Below, piece after piece: positions 16,219 through 23,877 of a stretch of DNA of 64,000 nucleotides (the stretch's first letter is position 1; each line of letters starts with the position of its first letter). Origin of the DNA: JBBPZA01 sp963728925 (GTDB lineage: Bacteria; Actinomycetota; Thermoleophilia; Solirubrobacterales; Solirubrobacteraceae); the NCBI GenBank assembly GCA_963728925.1, contig CAVSMB010000009.1:75423-139422 (forward strand), given 5' to 3'. Made by a program: the position numbers and the translations under genes. The notes under the pieces were generated by a model. The model was not told where the DNA came from. It did no database searches and was given only the letters and a program-made list of their open reading frames with translations.

Positions 16219-17145
16219 CTACCCGTCCCCGGAGAGCTCACGCTCGCGGGCGGAGGTCGCCCGGGCCTCCTCCTCGGCGGCGGCGACAGCGGCCTGAGCC
16301 TCCTCGAGCGCGTCCCGCGCCCTCGCGGCGGCCTCCTCCGCCCGCGCCAGGCGCCGCCGGGCGGACTCGGCGCGCTGCTCCGCGCCCCGCGCCGCATCGC
16401 GTGCGCGCCGCCGCTCGCCGGCCGGGGGGCGAGAGCCGGGCGCAGCGGCTTCCCTCGCCGCAGCCTTGCCACCGCTCCCCTTCGCCCTAGCCCCGCCGCC
16501 GTCCTTCGCCGCAGCCTTGCCGCCGCTCCTCTTGGCCGGCCTCCCCCCCTTCGTCGCCGCCTTCGCGCCACCATCACGAGCGGCGCCCGCCGCCTTCTCC
16601 TCGCGGTCGCCCGCGACCCGCCGCCTCCCGGCGTCCCGCCCCACCGGCACCGCCCCGGCGAGGCCCAGCGCGTCGATGCCGCCGGGCTGCAGCTCCCGCG
16701 TGAGGCGGCCGGCGGCGAGGTCGTCGCGCACCGCCGGGTCCTGGGCGGCCGCCTGGAGGGTCTGGCGCACGCGGTCCGCGATCGTCGCGCTCGCGCCGCC
16801 GGCCTCCTCCAGCGCTGCGACGCCCTCGTCGGCGAGGCCGTCGAGCGCCACGCGGTGGGCCTCGGCGGCATCACGAAAGCGAGCCGCGTCGCCGCTGACC
16901 GCGTCGGCCTGCGCCTCGCGCAGCTCGTCGACCGAGGCGAGCAACGTGCGCACGCCGTCGGCGTCTCCGCGCGCGACCCGGTTGACCGCCCATGCGGCGA
17001 TGCTCGGCTTGCGCAGCGCCTTGACGCGGTCACCGTCCGCCCGCGCGCCCTCCTGGCGCAGCCTTCGCGCGAGCTCGTCGCGCTCGGCCGTGAAGCGATC
17101 CAGCGGCAGGCCGTAGAGGTGGTCGATCGCCTCGTCGACGTCCAC
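16219..17145 (-). CDS. Conserved hypothetical with Lys/Ala-rich linker and coiled coil
   Basis: A 308-residue protein I cannot assign. The first 170 residues are globular and helical, with recognisable blocks DHLYGLPLDRFTAERDELA, ALRKPSIAAWAVNRVAR and GIDALGLAG. A low-complexity linker of KAAAK/GGRPAKR repeats follows (about 175-230), resembling histone-H1-like tails. The end is an Ala/Glu/Arg coiled coil. The basic tail suggests nucleic-acid or nucleoid association; that is inference. The start is GTG at 17143-17145, and it lies downstream of the PHP phosphoesterase on the same strand. Confidence 0.75.
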   Translation of the reverse strand: MDVDEAIDHLYGLPLDRFTAERDELARRLRQEGARADGDRVKALRKPSIAAWAVNRVARGDADGVRTLLASVDELREAQADAVSGDAARFRDAAEAHRVALDGLADEGVAALEEAGGASATIADRVRQTLQAAAQDPAVRDDLAAGRLTRELQPGGIDALGLAGAVPVGRDAGRRRVAGDREEKAAGAARDGGAKAATKGGRPAKRSGGKAAAKDGGGARAKGSGGKAAAREAAAPGSRPPAGERRRARDAARGAEQRAESARRRLARAEEAAARARDALEEAQAAVAAAEEEARATSARERELSGDG

Positions 17146-17179
17146 GCGGGAAGCGTACGCGGGTGGTGTCCAGCCGTGC

Positions 17180-17902
17180 TCAGCCGAGACCCATGCCCTC
17201 GTCGAGCAGCCGGCGCGGCAGGGTCGAGGTCATCCGCTCGGCGGCGGCCGGATCGACTCCCTCGCCCACGAGCACGGCGACAGCGGCGGTCAGGCTCGGG
17301 CCGCGCGTCGGGCGGTGGGCGTCGGACGCGATGACCACCTCGCGCTCCGAGCGCGCGATGGCCAGCGCGCGCTCGCGCGCCGACGGCCCGTGGCGGCCGG
17401 TGAGCGACGAGGCGTTGACCTGGACGGGCGCGTCGTCGAGCGGGCCAAGGTCCGGTCCTCCGTCGCGCCACAGACCGAAGGTGCGCTCCGGGTGTCCGAC
17501 GAGGGCGGCGAATCCCTGCTCGCGCAGCCGTCCCGCGGCGGCGCGCCAGTCGGCCTCGGAACCGGGCATCAGCGGCGTCTCGAAGAGCACCCATCGTCGC
17601 CCGGGTGGCCCCTGGGCGATGAGCTCGAGGCGGCGCTCGTCGAGGGTCGGGAGGTCGTCCCAGGCCACCTCGGCCGAGGCGCGGACCTCGAGCTCGATCC
17701 CCGCGTCGGCGAGCGCGCCGCGGACCTCGTCCACGCGGCCGGGAACGGTCTCGACCCGTACGTCGCGCACGTGGGACGTCGCCAGCACCGTTCCGGTGCC
17801 GTCCTCGACGGCCAGCCGCGCGAGGTCGAGCGTCTCGGCCATGTCCTGCGGGCCGTCGTCGACGCCGGGCAGGAGGTGGAAGTGCAGGTCGACGCGCGAC
17901 AG
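17180..17902 (-). CDS. PHP-domain phosphoesterase, CpsB/YwqE-like
   Basis: Metal-dependent tyrosine phosphatase or phosphoesterase of the PHP superfamily. The complete fold begins with VDLHFHLLPGVDDGP, containing the His-x-His metal ligands. Later motifs are LATSHVRD, the GHPERT ligand and VIASDAHR near the C-terminus. A start at ATG 17842 would delete the first metal-binding motif, so the true start must be upstream. The only in-frame candidate after the STAS stop is CTG at 17900-17902. CpsB-type enzymes regulate capsule synthesis by dephosphorylating tyrosine kinases, but no capsule genes are visible. Length from CTG is 240 residues, normal for the family. Confidence 0.82.
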   Translation of the reverse strand: MSRVDLHFHLLPGVDDGPQDMAETLDLARLAVEDGTGTVLATSHVRDVRVETVPGRVDEVRGALADAGIELEVRASAEVAWDDLPTLDERRLELIAQGPPGRRWVLFETPLMPGSEADWRAAAGRLREQGFAALVGHPERTFGLWRDGGPDLGPLDDAPVQVNASSLTGRHGPSARERALAIARSEREVVIASDAHRPTRGPSLTAAVAVLVGEGVDPAAAERMTSTLPRRLLDEGMGLG

Positions 17903-17914
17903 GGCGGAGGTCGT

Positions 17915-18253
17915 TCAGACGCTCTCGTCGGCGATCGCCTCGACGCTCGTCACGATCTCGAGCTGGTCGTCGAGGTGGGTGGCGGCGAAGACGCGGGCGA
18001 TGGTGTCGCGCCCGATGACGATCACCACGCGCCGGCCCCACTCCTGGGCACGGGCGTGACTGCGGACGATCAGGCGCAGGCCCGAGGAGTCCATGAACTC
18101 GAGCCCGCCGAGGTCGAGGACCAGCACCGGCCACCCCTCGCCCTCGGCCTGAACGAGGGCGTCGTCGAGCGCCGGCGCGGAGTAGAGGTCGAGCTCCCCG
18201 GCGAGGGCGAGGCGCACCTGCCCCTGCTCCTCTATGCGCTGAACGTCCATCAC
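17915..18253 (-). CDS. STAS-domain anti-sigma factor antagonist
   Basis: A 112-residue SpoIIAA/RsbV-like STAS domain that would bind an anti-sigma factor or partner-switching kinase. It has LALAGELDLYSAPAL followed by the phosphorylatable-Ser motif MDSSGLR near residue 57. Start is GTG at 18251-18253 or the next codon, ATG. Its TGA stop is in the same frame as the PHP phosphoesterase that follows, with only four sense codons between the stop and the CTG presumed to start that gene. No anti-sigma factor is nearby. Confidence 0.9.
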   Translation of the reverse strand: MMDVQRIEEQGQVRLALAGELDLYSAPALDDALVQAEGEGWPVLVLDLGGLEFMDSSGLRLIVRSHARAQEWGRRVVIVIGRDTIARVFAATHLDDQLEIVTSVEAIADESV

Positions 18254-18275
18254 GGGCCGACGATAGCGCTCGGCG

Positions 18276-19037
18276 TCATCGCGCCTCCTTTCGCAGGACC
18301 CAGATCTGCTCCATCGGCCAGCGACGCGCCCAGGCCGCGTCGGCCTCGCTGCGGTAGCTCGACGCCGCGCCCTTCGGCGGCCGGATCTCGCGCAGGTCGA
18401 CCACCGCCAGCCCGTTGGCGACGAAGAGCCGGATGAAGTCGCCGTAGCCCAGCATGAACTCGACGGTGCCCTCCGGCGTCTCCCACCGGCGCAGGCCGAA
18501 GTAGGGACGCTTCAGGTGCTCGACCATGGCATCGGTCTCGACGTCCAGGCACATCCACGACAGCGGCGTGTCGCCGCTGAAGGCGAAGCGCCCGCCCGGG
18601 CGCAGCACGCGTGCGACCTCGGGGACGAGCCGGTACGGATCGACAAAGGTCGTGGCGCCCCAGTCGCAGAAGACGACGTCGAAGCGCGCGGCGGGGAAGG
18701 GAAGCTGCTCCGCCGCGGCGTGGACGAGCTCGACGTCCGCTCCGGCCTCGGCGACCGCGCGGCGAGCGTGCTCGAGCTGGGCGCCCGAGTTGTCCAGTCC
18801 CACCGCGCGCGCGCCACGTGCGGCGAGCCGCACGGACCACTGCGCCGCGCCGCACCCGAGCTCGAGGACGTCGCGGCCGGCGACCTCGCCGAGGATGCCG
18901 AGCTCGTCCTCGGGCAGCTGCCATAGCCCCCAGCGTGGCTCCTCGCGGCCGATGTGCTCGCCGTGGCTGGCCTGGTAGTCGCCGGCCACGCGGTCCCACG
19001 CCTCGCGGTTGCGCCGCGCCTCCTCGCTGAGCTCCAT
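18276..19037 (-). CDS. SAM-dependent methyltransferase
   Basis: A 253-residue class I methyltransferase. The SAM-binding motif I is VLELGCGAAQW. The acidic residue ending beta-2 is in AVGLDNSG, the LPFPAARFDVVFCDWG segment is motif IV-like, and the VLRPGGRF post-motif is typical of the Methyltransf_11 group. The C-terminal third is specific to a subgroup of small-molecule methyltransferases and does not reveal the substrate. ATG at 19035-19037. It lies 22 bases upstream of the STAS gene on the same strand. Confidence 0.9.
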   Translation of the reverse strand: MELSEEARRNREAWDRVAGDYQASHGEHIGREEPRWGLWQLPEDELGILGEVAGRDVLELGCGAAQWSVRLAARGARAVGLDNSGAQLEHARRAVAEAGADVELVHAAAEQLPFPAARFDVVFCDWGATTFVDPYRLVPEVARVLRPGGRFAFSGDTPLSWMCLDVETDAMVEHLKRPYFGLRRWETPEGTVEFMLGYGDFIRLFVANGLAVVDLREIRPPKGAASSYRSEADAAWARRWPMEQIWVLRKEAR

Positions 19038-19145
19038 GGGCCCTCACCCTACGGAGCAGTTCCGGAGACGCGGCAGCGCCGCATCGCCAAGGCGGTGGAC
19101 GAGCTGCGGGCGTCACCGCGCTGAGCCGCCGGCCCTCGGCCGCCG

Positions 19146-21278
19146 TCACGCGAACAGCTCGTCGACCGACGCCGTCACGCGCCGCCCGTCGTCGACCTCG
19201 CCGCCGCCACGGCCGAGGTCGGCCGGCAACCGGCGGACCTCGAAGCGCTCCTGCACGGCCGGCGAGAGGAAGCGCGAGATCTTGCCGTAGCCGTGGGCGT
19301 CGTCGTCGCCCGCGGGACGGTGGTAGTAGCGCTGGGGGACGTGGACGGTCAGCTCGCGCCGGGCGCGGGTGAGGGCGACGTAGAGCAGGCGGCGCTCCTC
19401 GGCGATCGACTCCTCGTTGCCGGCCGACATGCAGGCCGGGAAGTTGCCGTCGTAGGCGGCGATGACGTGGACGGCCTGCCACTCCAGGCCCTTGGCCGAG
19501 TGCACGGTGGAGAGCACGAGCCAGTCGTCGTCGAGGTGCGGCGGCCCCGCGAGATCGGCGCTCGAGGCCGGCGGGTCCAGCAGCAGCTCGGCGACGAAAC
19601 TGCGCAGATCCCCTCGCTCGCGAGCCGCGCCCACGAGCGCGTCCAGGTCCTGGAGGCGCACCGCCCCGTCAACGTAGTGGGCTCGCACCAGCGGCGCGAG
19701 CGCGTCGCGCAGTCGCTCGGCGTCGACGCCCGCGCCCTCCGAGCCCGCGGTGCCGGCCTGACCGTTTCCCGCGGCCCCCCCTCCCCCCGCCGCCCCGGCG
19801 ATCGCCGCGACGAGCGGGTCAGCCAGCTCCCGCGCGTTCGCGGGAAGCTCCGCGCGAGCCGCGGGCCAGCGCTCGAGCGCACGCGCACCGGCACCCGTGC
19901 CGCCCTCCAGCAGACGGTCGAGCGCGCGCCTGGCGCGCGACGGGCCGACACCCTCCAGGAGCTGGAGCAGGCAGAACCACGACATCTCGTCGCCCGGCTT
20001 GTCGGCGAGCCGCAGGGCCGCGAGGAAGTCCTTCACGTGGGCGGCCTCGAAGTAGCGCAGGCCGCCGTACTTCACGTACGGGATCCGCCGCCGCGAGAGC
20101 TCGAGCTCGAGCAGGTCGGTGTCGTGGCCGGTGCGCGCGAGCACGGCCTGCTCGCGCAGGAGCATCCCGGCCTCGCGCGCGGCGAGCACCCGCTCGCACA
20201 CCTCGATGGCCTCCTCCGCCTGGTCGCGGGAGATCACCAGCCGTGGCGGGACGCCGCCCTCCCGCTGTGCCCGCAGGACCTTCGGGAAGCCGTGGACGTC
20301 CTGGGCTGCGACGGCGTTGGCGACGTCGAGCAGCGGCTGGGTGGAGCGGTAGTTGCGCTCCAGGGTCACCACGCGGGTGCCGGGCAGCTGCTCCGGGAAC
20401 GCAAGGATGTGGGCCGCCGAGGCGGAGCGAAACCCGTAGATCGCCTGGAAGTCGTCGCCCACCGCGGTGACCGCACACCCGTGGCCGGCCAGCGCGCGCA
20501 CGAGGTCGACCTGCAGCCCGTTGACGTCCTGGTACTCGTCGACGAGCACATGATCGATGCCCTGCGCCATGCGGGCGCCGACCACCGCGTCGCTCGCCAG
20601 GGCTCTCCAGGAGACGAGCAGGTCGTCGAGATCGATCACGGCGAGCGCCCGCTTGCGGGCGGTGTAGGCGCGGAACAGGGCAGCGAGTGCGTCGGCGTGC
20701 TCCTCGCACCACGGGAACGCCTCGGCGAGTACCTCGCCCAGCGGGCGTTGCGCGTTGACCGTGCGCGAGTAGACGTCGAGCAGCGTGTGCTTGCGCGGGA
20801 AGCGCCGCCGCCCCTCGCCGTGCCCGTGCTCCTGGCGTACGAGGTCGAGGAGGTCGGCCGCATCGCCCGCGTCGAGCAGCCCGAAGTCGCCAGGCAGACC
20901 GAGCGCGGCCGCGTGACGGCGCACGAAGCGGTGGGCCACGGAGTGGAAGGTTCCGCCCAGCACACGGCCGGCAGCGCCACTGCGGCCTCCGGTGTGGGCC
21001 TGGGCGCGCGCGAGCATCTCCCGCGCGGCACGCCGCGTGAAGGTGAGCAGCATGATCCGCTCGGCCGGCACCCCGCCCTCGTGCACGAGCCACGCGACGC
21101 GCGCGCACAGCGTCGTCGTCTTCCCCGTGCCCGCTCCGGCGAGCACGAGCAGCGGCCCGCCGCCGTGGGTCGCCGAGGCCCGCTGCTCGGGGTTGAGCTC
21201 GGCGAGCCAGGCCGGCGCGTCGGGGTCGACCTCGACCTCGACCTCGGTCTGCAGCTGCGCCTGGCCCGGAGCAAACAT
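19146..21278 (-). CDS. UvrD/PcrA-type superfamily 1 DNA helicase
   Basis: A 710-residue ATP-dependent 3'-5' helicase. Walker A is AGAGTGKTTT near residue 45, motif Ia follows (TFTRRAAREM), and motif II is DHVLVDEYQDV. Motif III is VGDDFQAIYGFR, motif IV is TLERNYRS, and motifs V and VI are VHSAKGLEWQ and LYVALTRAR. It probably acts in repair or replication restart. ATG at 21276-21278 was chosen because the frame upstream has no family similarity. A Gly/Ala-rich insertion occurs in the middle (about residues 500-530). Confidence 0.93.
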   Translation of the reverse strand: MFAPGQAQLQTEVEVEVDPDAPAWLAELNPEQRASATHGGGPLLVLAGAGTGKTTTLCARVAWLVHEGGVPAERIMLLTFTRRAAREMLARAQAHTGGRSGAAGRVLGGTFHSVAHRFVRRHAAALGLPGDFGLLDAGDAADLLDLVRQEHGHGEGRRRFPRKHTLLDVYSRTVNAQRPLGEVLAEAFPWCEEHADALAALFRAYTARKRALAVIDLDDLLVSWRALASDAVVGARMAQGIDHVLVDEYQDVNGLQVDLVRALAGHGCAVTAVGDDFQAIYGFRSASAAHILAFPEQLPGTRVVTLERNYRSTQPLLDVANAVAAQDVHGFPKVLRAQREGGVPPRLVISRDQAEEAIEVCERVLAAREAGMLLREQAVLARTGHDTDLLELELSRRRIPYVKYGGLRYFEAAHVKDFLAALRLADKPGDEMSWFCLLQLLEGVGPSRARRALDRLLEGGTGAGARALERWPAARAELPANARELADPLVAAIAGAAGGGGAAGNGQAGTAGSEGAGVDAERLRDALAPLVRAHYVDGAVRLQDLDALVGAARERGDLRSFVAELLLDPPASSADLAGPPHLDDDWLVLSTVHSAKGLEWQAVHVIAAYDGNFPACMSAGNEESIAEERRLLYVALTRARRELTVHVPQRYYHRPAGDDDAHGYGKISRFLSPAVQERFEVRRLPADLGRGGGEVDDGRRVTASVDELFA

Positions 21279-21280
21279 GC

Positions 21281-21492
21281 GTTCGCACGATACGGACGGC
21301 GCAGGACGGGTCGCTACTGCCGCCTCCATGGACACCGCCGAGCGCGGCCTGGAGACGATTCTCGTCCTGACCGGCGTCACCACGCGCGCCGAGGCCGAGG
21401 CGTTCCCCTACCGCGCCTCGCGCGTCGTCGAGTCGATCGCCGAGCTCGTCGAGGAGCTCGACGAGCTCGAGCGGCGCGGCGCGGACCGCTGA
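21281..21492 (+). pseudogene. Remnant of HAD-IIA (NagD-like) phosphatase C-terminus
   Basis: The last 40-50 codons read GLETILVLTGVTTRAEAEAF and then VVESIAELVEEL, the characteristic C-terminal block of NagD/HAD-IIA phosphatases. Upstream, a DTDGAG sequence resembles the DTDIxGA metal-binding motif but is out of normal spacing. The large N-terminal part of the enzyme is absent because the helicase gene begins there on the other strand. An ATG at 21328 could yield a 54-residue peptide, but a truncated relic is more likely. Confidence 0.55.
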
Positions 21493-21525
21493 TAGGACCG
21501 GCGCGAAAGCGGGTACCGAGAACCG

Positions 21526-21735
21526 GTGGCCGTCGAGCGCGAGCACCTCGAGGAGATCGTCCAGATCGTCAAGGGCTCGCCGCAGCCCGAGGTCTCGGTC
21601 TCGGGCATCGCGGATCAGATCGGCGTCGGCGACGCGGAGACACGCGCGCTCATCGACGAGCTCGTGCGCCAGGGGCGCCTGACGCACGACGGTGAGCGCC
21701 TGATCGCGATCGAGCGCGCGGTCGACGAGCGATAG
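21526..21735 (+). CDS. Small winged-helix-like protein
   Basis: A 69-residue protein starting with GTG at 21526. The order of elements (EHLEEIVQIVKG, VSGIADQIGVGDAETRALIDELVRQG, RLTHDGERLIAI) reads like a minimal winged helix: two helices, a recognition helix and a beta-hairpin wing. A role in DNA binding or as a degenerate MarR-like domain is inference. It is followed after one base by the VOC-domain gene, so the two are probably co-translated. Confidence 0.65.
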   Translation: MAVEREHLEEIVQIVKGSPQPEVSVSGIADQIGVGDAETRALIDELVRQGRLTHDGERLIAIERAVDER

Positions 21736-21736
21736 C

Positions 21737-22441
21737 GTGCCGGAGCCGTCGCGCGCCGGTGTGCACCTGCGCCAGGCCGTGTTGGTGTGCGCCGAGCTCG
21801 AGCCCACCGTCGGACGGCTACGCGAGGCGCTGGGCCTGGGCGAGCCGTTCAGCGATCCGGGGGTCGCGCACTTCGGCTTGCGCAACGCCGTCTGCGCGCT
21901 CGGCGACGACTTCCTGGAGGTCGTTGCGCCGGCGCGACCCGGCACGGCGGCGGGGCGCCACCTCGAGCGCCGGGGGGAGGGCGGGTACATGGCCCTCTTC
22001 CAGGTCGACGACCTCGAGGCCGCCCGGGCGCGCGCCGAGGCGCTCGGCGTCCGGACGGTGTGGTGGATCGACCTCCCGGACATCTCGGCGTCCCATCTGC
22101 ACCCGTCCGACCTCGGCGGGACCATCGTCTCGCTCGACCGGCCCGATCCGCTCGAGAGCTGGCGCTGGGGCGGACCGGCGTGGACGGGTCGCGCCGGCCG
22201 CGGCGCGCCCGGACGGCTCGCCGGGGTGACGATCCGCGTTGCCGAGCCCGAGACCGTGGCGGAGCGCTGGGCGCAGGTGCTCGGCGTCCCGCCCGCGCCC
22301 GTCCTGGCGCTCGACGGCGGGCAGCACGTCGCCTTCGAGGCGGGGGACGAGGGCCTGGCCCGGATCGCCGTCGAGATCCCCGACCGGCGGGCGGAGGCGT
22401 TGGCGTTCGGAGCGGCGCGGGTCGATGTCGCGCCGGGCTGA
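21737..22441 (+). CDS. VOC/glyoxalase-like domain protein
   Basis: A 234-residue protein with two beta-alpha-beta-beta-beta modules of the vicinal-oxygen-chelate fold. The N-terminal module starts HLRQAVLVCAELEPTVGRLREALGL and includes FLEVVAP. A second module starts GVTIRVAEPETVAERWAQVLG. This is the arrangement of glyoxalase-like (DUF1338 or Glyoxalase_3-type) proteins. Metal ligands are not obvious, so enzymatic activity is uncertain. GTG start at 21737, one base after the previous stop. Confidence 0.8.
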   Translation: MPEPSRAGVHLRQAVLVCAELEPTVGRLREALGLGEPFSDPGVAHFGLRNAVCALGDDFLEVVAPARPGTAAGRHLERRGEGGYMALFQVDDLEAARARAEALGVRTVWWIDLPDISASHLHPSDLGGTIVSLDRPDPLESWRWGGPAWTGRAGRGAPGRLAGVTIRVAEPETVAERWAQVLGVPPAPVLALDGGQHVAFEAGDEGLARIAVEIPDRRAEALAFGAARVDVAPG

Positions 22442-22503
22442 GCGCGCGCCGGAGACGGAGACGGGTAGTACCCGCGCCGCGTCGGCTCTTCGCTCGCAGC
22501 CGC

Positions 22504-23403
22504 TCAGACGGCGGCGCGCTGAGCCCGCTCGACGTGGGCCGCAATCCGGTCGATGACCTGCGGCCACAGCGCGCGCGGCAGGTCGTGGCCCATGCCGTCG
22601 ATGACGACGAGCTCGGCGTCGGGGATCGCGGCCGCGGTCGCCCTTCCGCCCGAGACGTTCACGAGCGGGTCGTCCGCCCCGTGGACGACGAGCGTGGGCA
22701 GCCCGACGCCGGCGAGCCGCTCGGTGCGGTCGCCGGAGGCGAGGACCGCCACGAGTTGGCGGGAGACGCCCGCCGGGTCGTTCGCGCGGTCGAAGGCGAG
22801 CCCCACACGCTCTCGCAGTGCCGCCTCGTCGAGCTCGAAGCCCGGCGAGGCGATCACGCGATACGACCTCACGGTCTGCTCGATCGCGTCCTCGCGAGTC
22901 TCCGCCGCAGGCGCGAGGAGGACCTGCAGCGCCTCCTGGCTCGGGGCCCCAACCTCCGCGTTGCCGGTGGTGGACATGATCGAGGTCAGGGTGCGCACCC
23001 GCTCGGGGTGCTCGATCGCGACGGTCTGGGCGATCATCCCGCCCATCGAGGCGCCGACCAGATGGGCGCTTCCCAGGTCGAGCGCGTCGAGCAGGCCGAC
23101 GGTGTCGCGGGCCATGTCGGTCAGCGTGTAGGACGCCGACGACGTGTCGCCCTGGACCGCGGCCATGAAGTCTCCCGGCGGCGCCTCGGACAGGTGCGTC
23201 GAGAGCCCGACGTCGCGGTTGTCGAAGCGCACGACGAAGTGCCCGCGCTCGGCCAGGCCGGCGCAGAACTCGTCCGGCCAGCCCAGCATCTGGGTGGCGA
23301 GCCCCATGACGAGAAGGATCGGCGTATCGGCACGATCGCCGAAGGTCTCGTACGCGAGCTCGACGTCGCCGGCGTCGGCTCGTTGGATCTGCGCATCGCT
23401 CAT
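22504..23403 (-). CDS. Alpha/beta hydrolase
   Basis: A 299-residue alpha/beta-hydrolase-fold protein. The oxyanion strand is LLVMGLATQM, the nucleophile elbow is GASMGGM (Ser near residue 115), the acid is in VVHGADDPLV and the catalytic His is in GMGHDLP. The FVVRFDNRDVGLS segment is characteristic of the group containing RdmC-type esterases and related hydrolases of polyketide or lipid substrates. Substrate unknown. ATG at 23401-23403. It is convergent with the VOC gene. Confidence 0.9.
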   Translation of the reverse strand: MSDAQIQRADAGDVELAYETFGDRADTPILLVMGLATQMLGWPDEFCAGLAERGHFVVRFDNRDVGLSTHLSEAPPGDFMAAVQGDTSSASYTLTDMARDTVGLLDALDLGSAHLVGASMGGMIAQTVAIEHPERVRTLTSIMSTTGNAEVGAPSQEALQVLLAPAAETREDAIEQTVRSYRVIASPGFELDEAALRERVGLAFDRANDPAGVSRQLVAVLASGDRTERLAGVGLPTLVVHGADDPLVNVSGGRATAAAIPDAELVVIDGMGHDLPRALWPQVIDRIAAHVERAQRAAV

Positions 23404-23449
23404 GGTCGCGAGTCTATGCCCGCCGGACGGGGGCCCGTCGCCGATCCAG

Positions 23450-23818
23450 CTAGTCGCTTTGGAGGCGCCGGTGGGTCCAGAGCGCCTGCTGCTCGCCCAG
23501 CCCGAGCAGCCGCCACTCGTCCTTCGCCGGCTCCCAGACGTAGACGTTCACGTCGACGACGCTGCGGACCTCCTCCAGGCGCTCGACCGCGGCACGCGCG
23601 CCCACGCCCTCGGCGAGCACCTCGCGCGTCATGACGTTGACGATCTTGAACTCGCGTGGCGGCGTGGCCTCCGGCGGGCGCTCGGCCGGCCGCGGACGAG
23701 GCCCCGGGCGCTTGAGCGGGCGGGGTTGGGAGGCTGGCTTCGACTGCACCTTCTCCAGGGGCACCATGTTCGCCCCCGTGCCCTTCGTCTCCGTGTCGAG
23801 AACCCAGATCTTCGCCAT
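23450..23818 (-). CDS. Conserved hypothetical protein with proline-rich linker
   Basis: A 122-residue protein. The N-terminus MAKIWVLDTETKGTGANMVPLE is a distinctive block also found in other actinobacterial proteins as I recall. A Pro/Arg/Lys linker follows (about 25-55), then a compact C-terminal domain (REFKIVNVMTREVLAEGV and RSVVDVNVYVWEPAKDEWRLL). The VLDTET start resembles a DEDD exonuclease motif, but the rest of that fold is missing, so no activity is claimed. It is the last chromosomal-style gene before the mobile region. Confidence 0.7.
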   Translation of the reverse strand: MAKIWVLDTETKGTGANMVPLEKVQSKPASQPRPLKRPGPRPRPAERPPEATPPREFKIVNVMTREVLAEGVGARAAVERLEEVRSVVDVNVYVWEPAKDEWRLLGLGEQQALWTHRRLQSD

Positions 23819-23845
23819 CGCTCCTCATTAGCGCCTACTCCCAAA

Positions 23846-23861
23846 CAGCGAATTGACACCT
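23846..23861 (+). repeat. Left copy of imperfect direct repeat flanking a transposase gene
   Basis: CAGCGAATTGACACCT. It matches CAGCGAAACGACACCT at 25793-25808 in 14 of 16 positions, in the same orientation, just outside the two ends of the transposase gene. See that copy and the related finding. Confidence 0.5.
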
Positions 23862-23877
23862 GGTTGCGTGCTGGGGG

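Noticed and set aside
19293..21695. An 800-codon plus-strand frame
   Set aside because: Antisense of the UvrD-type helicase. Only its shadow-free end region in a different frame shows HAD phosphatase similarity.
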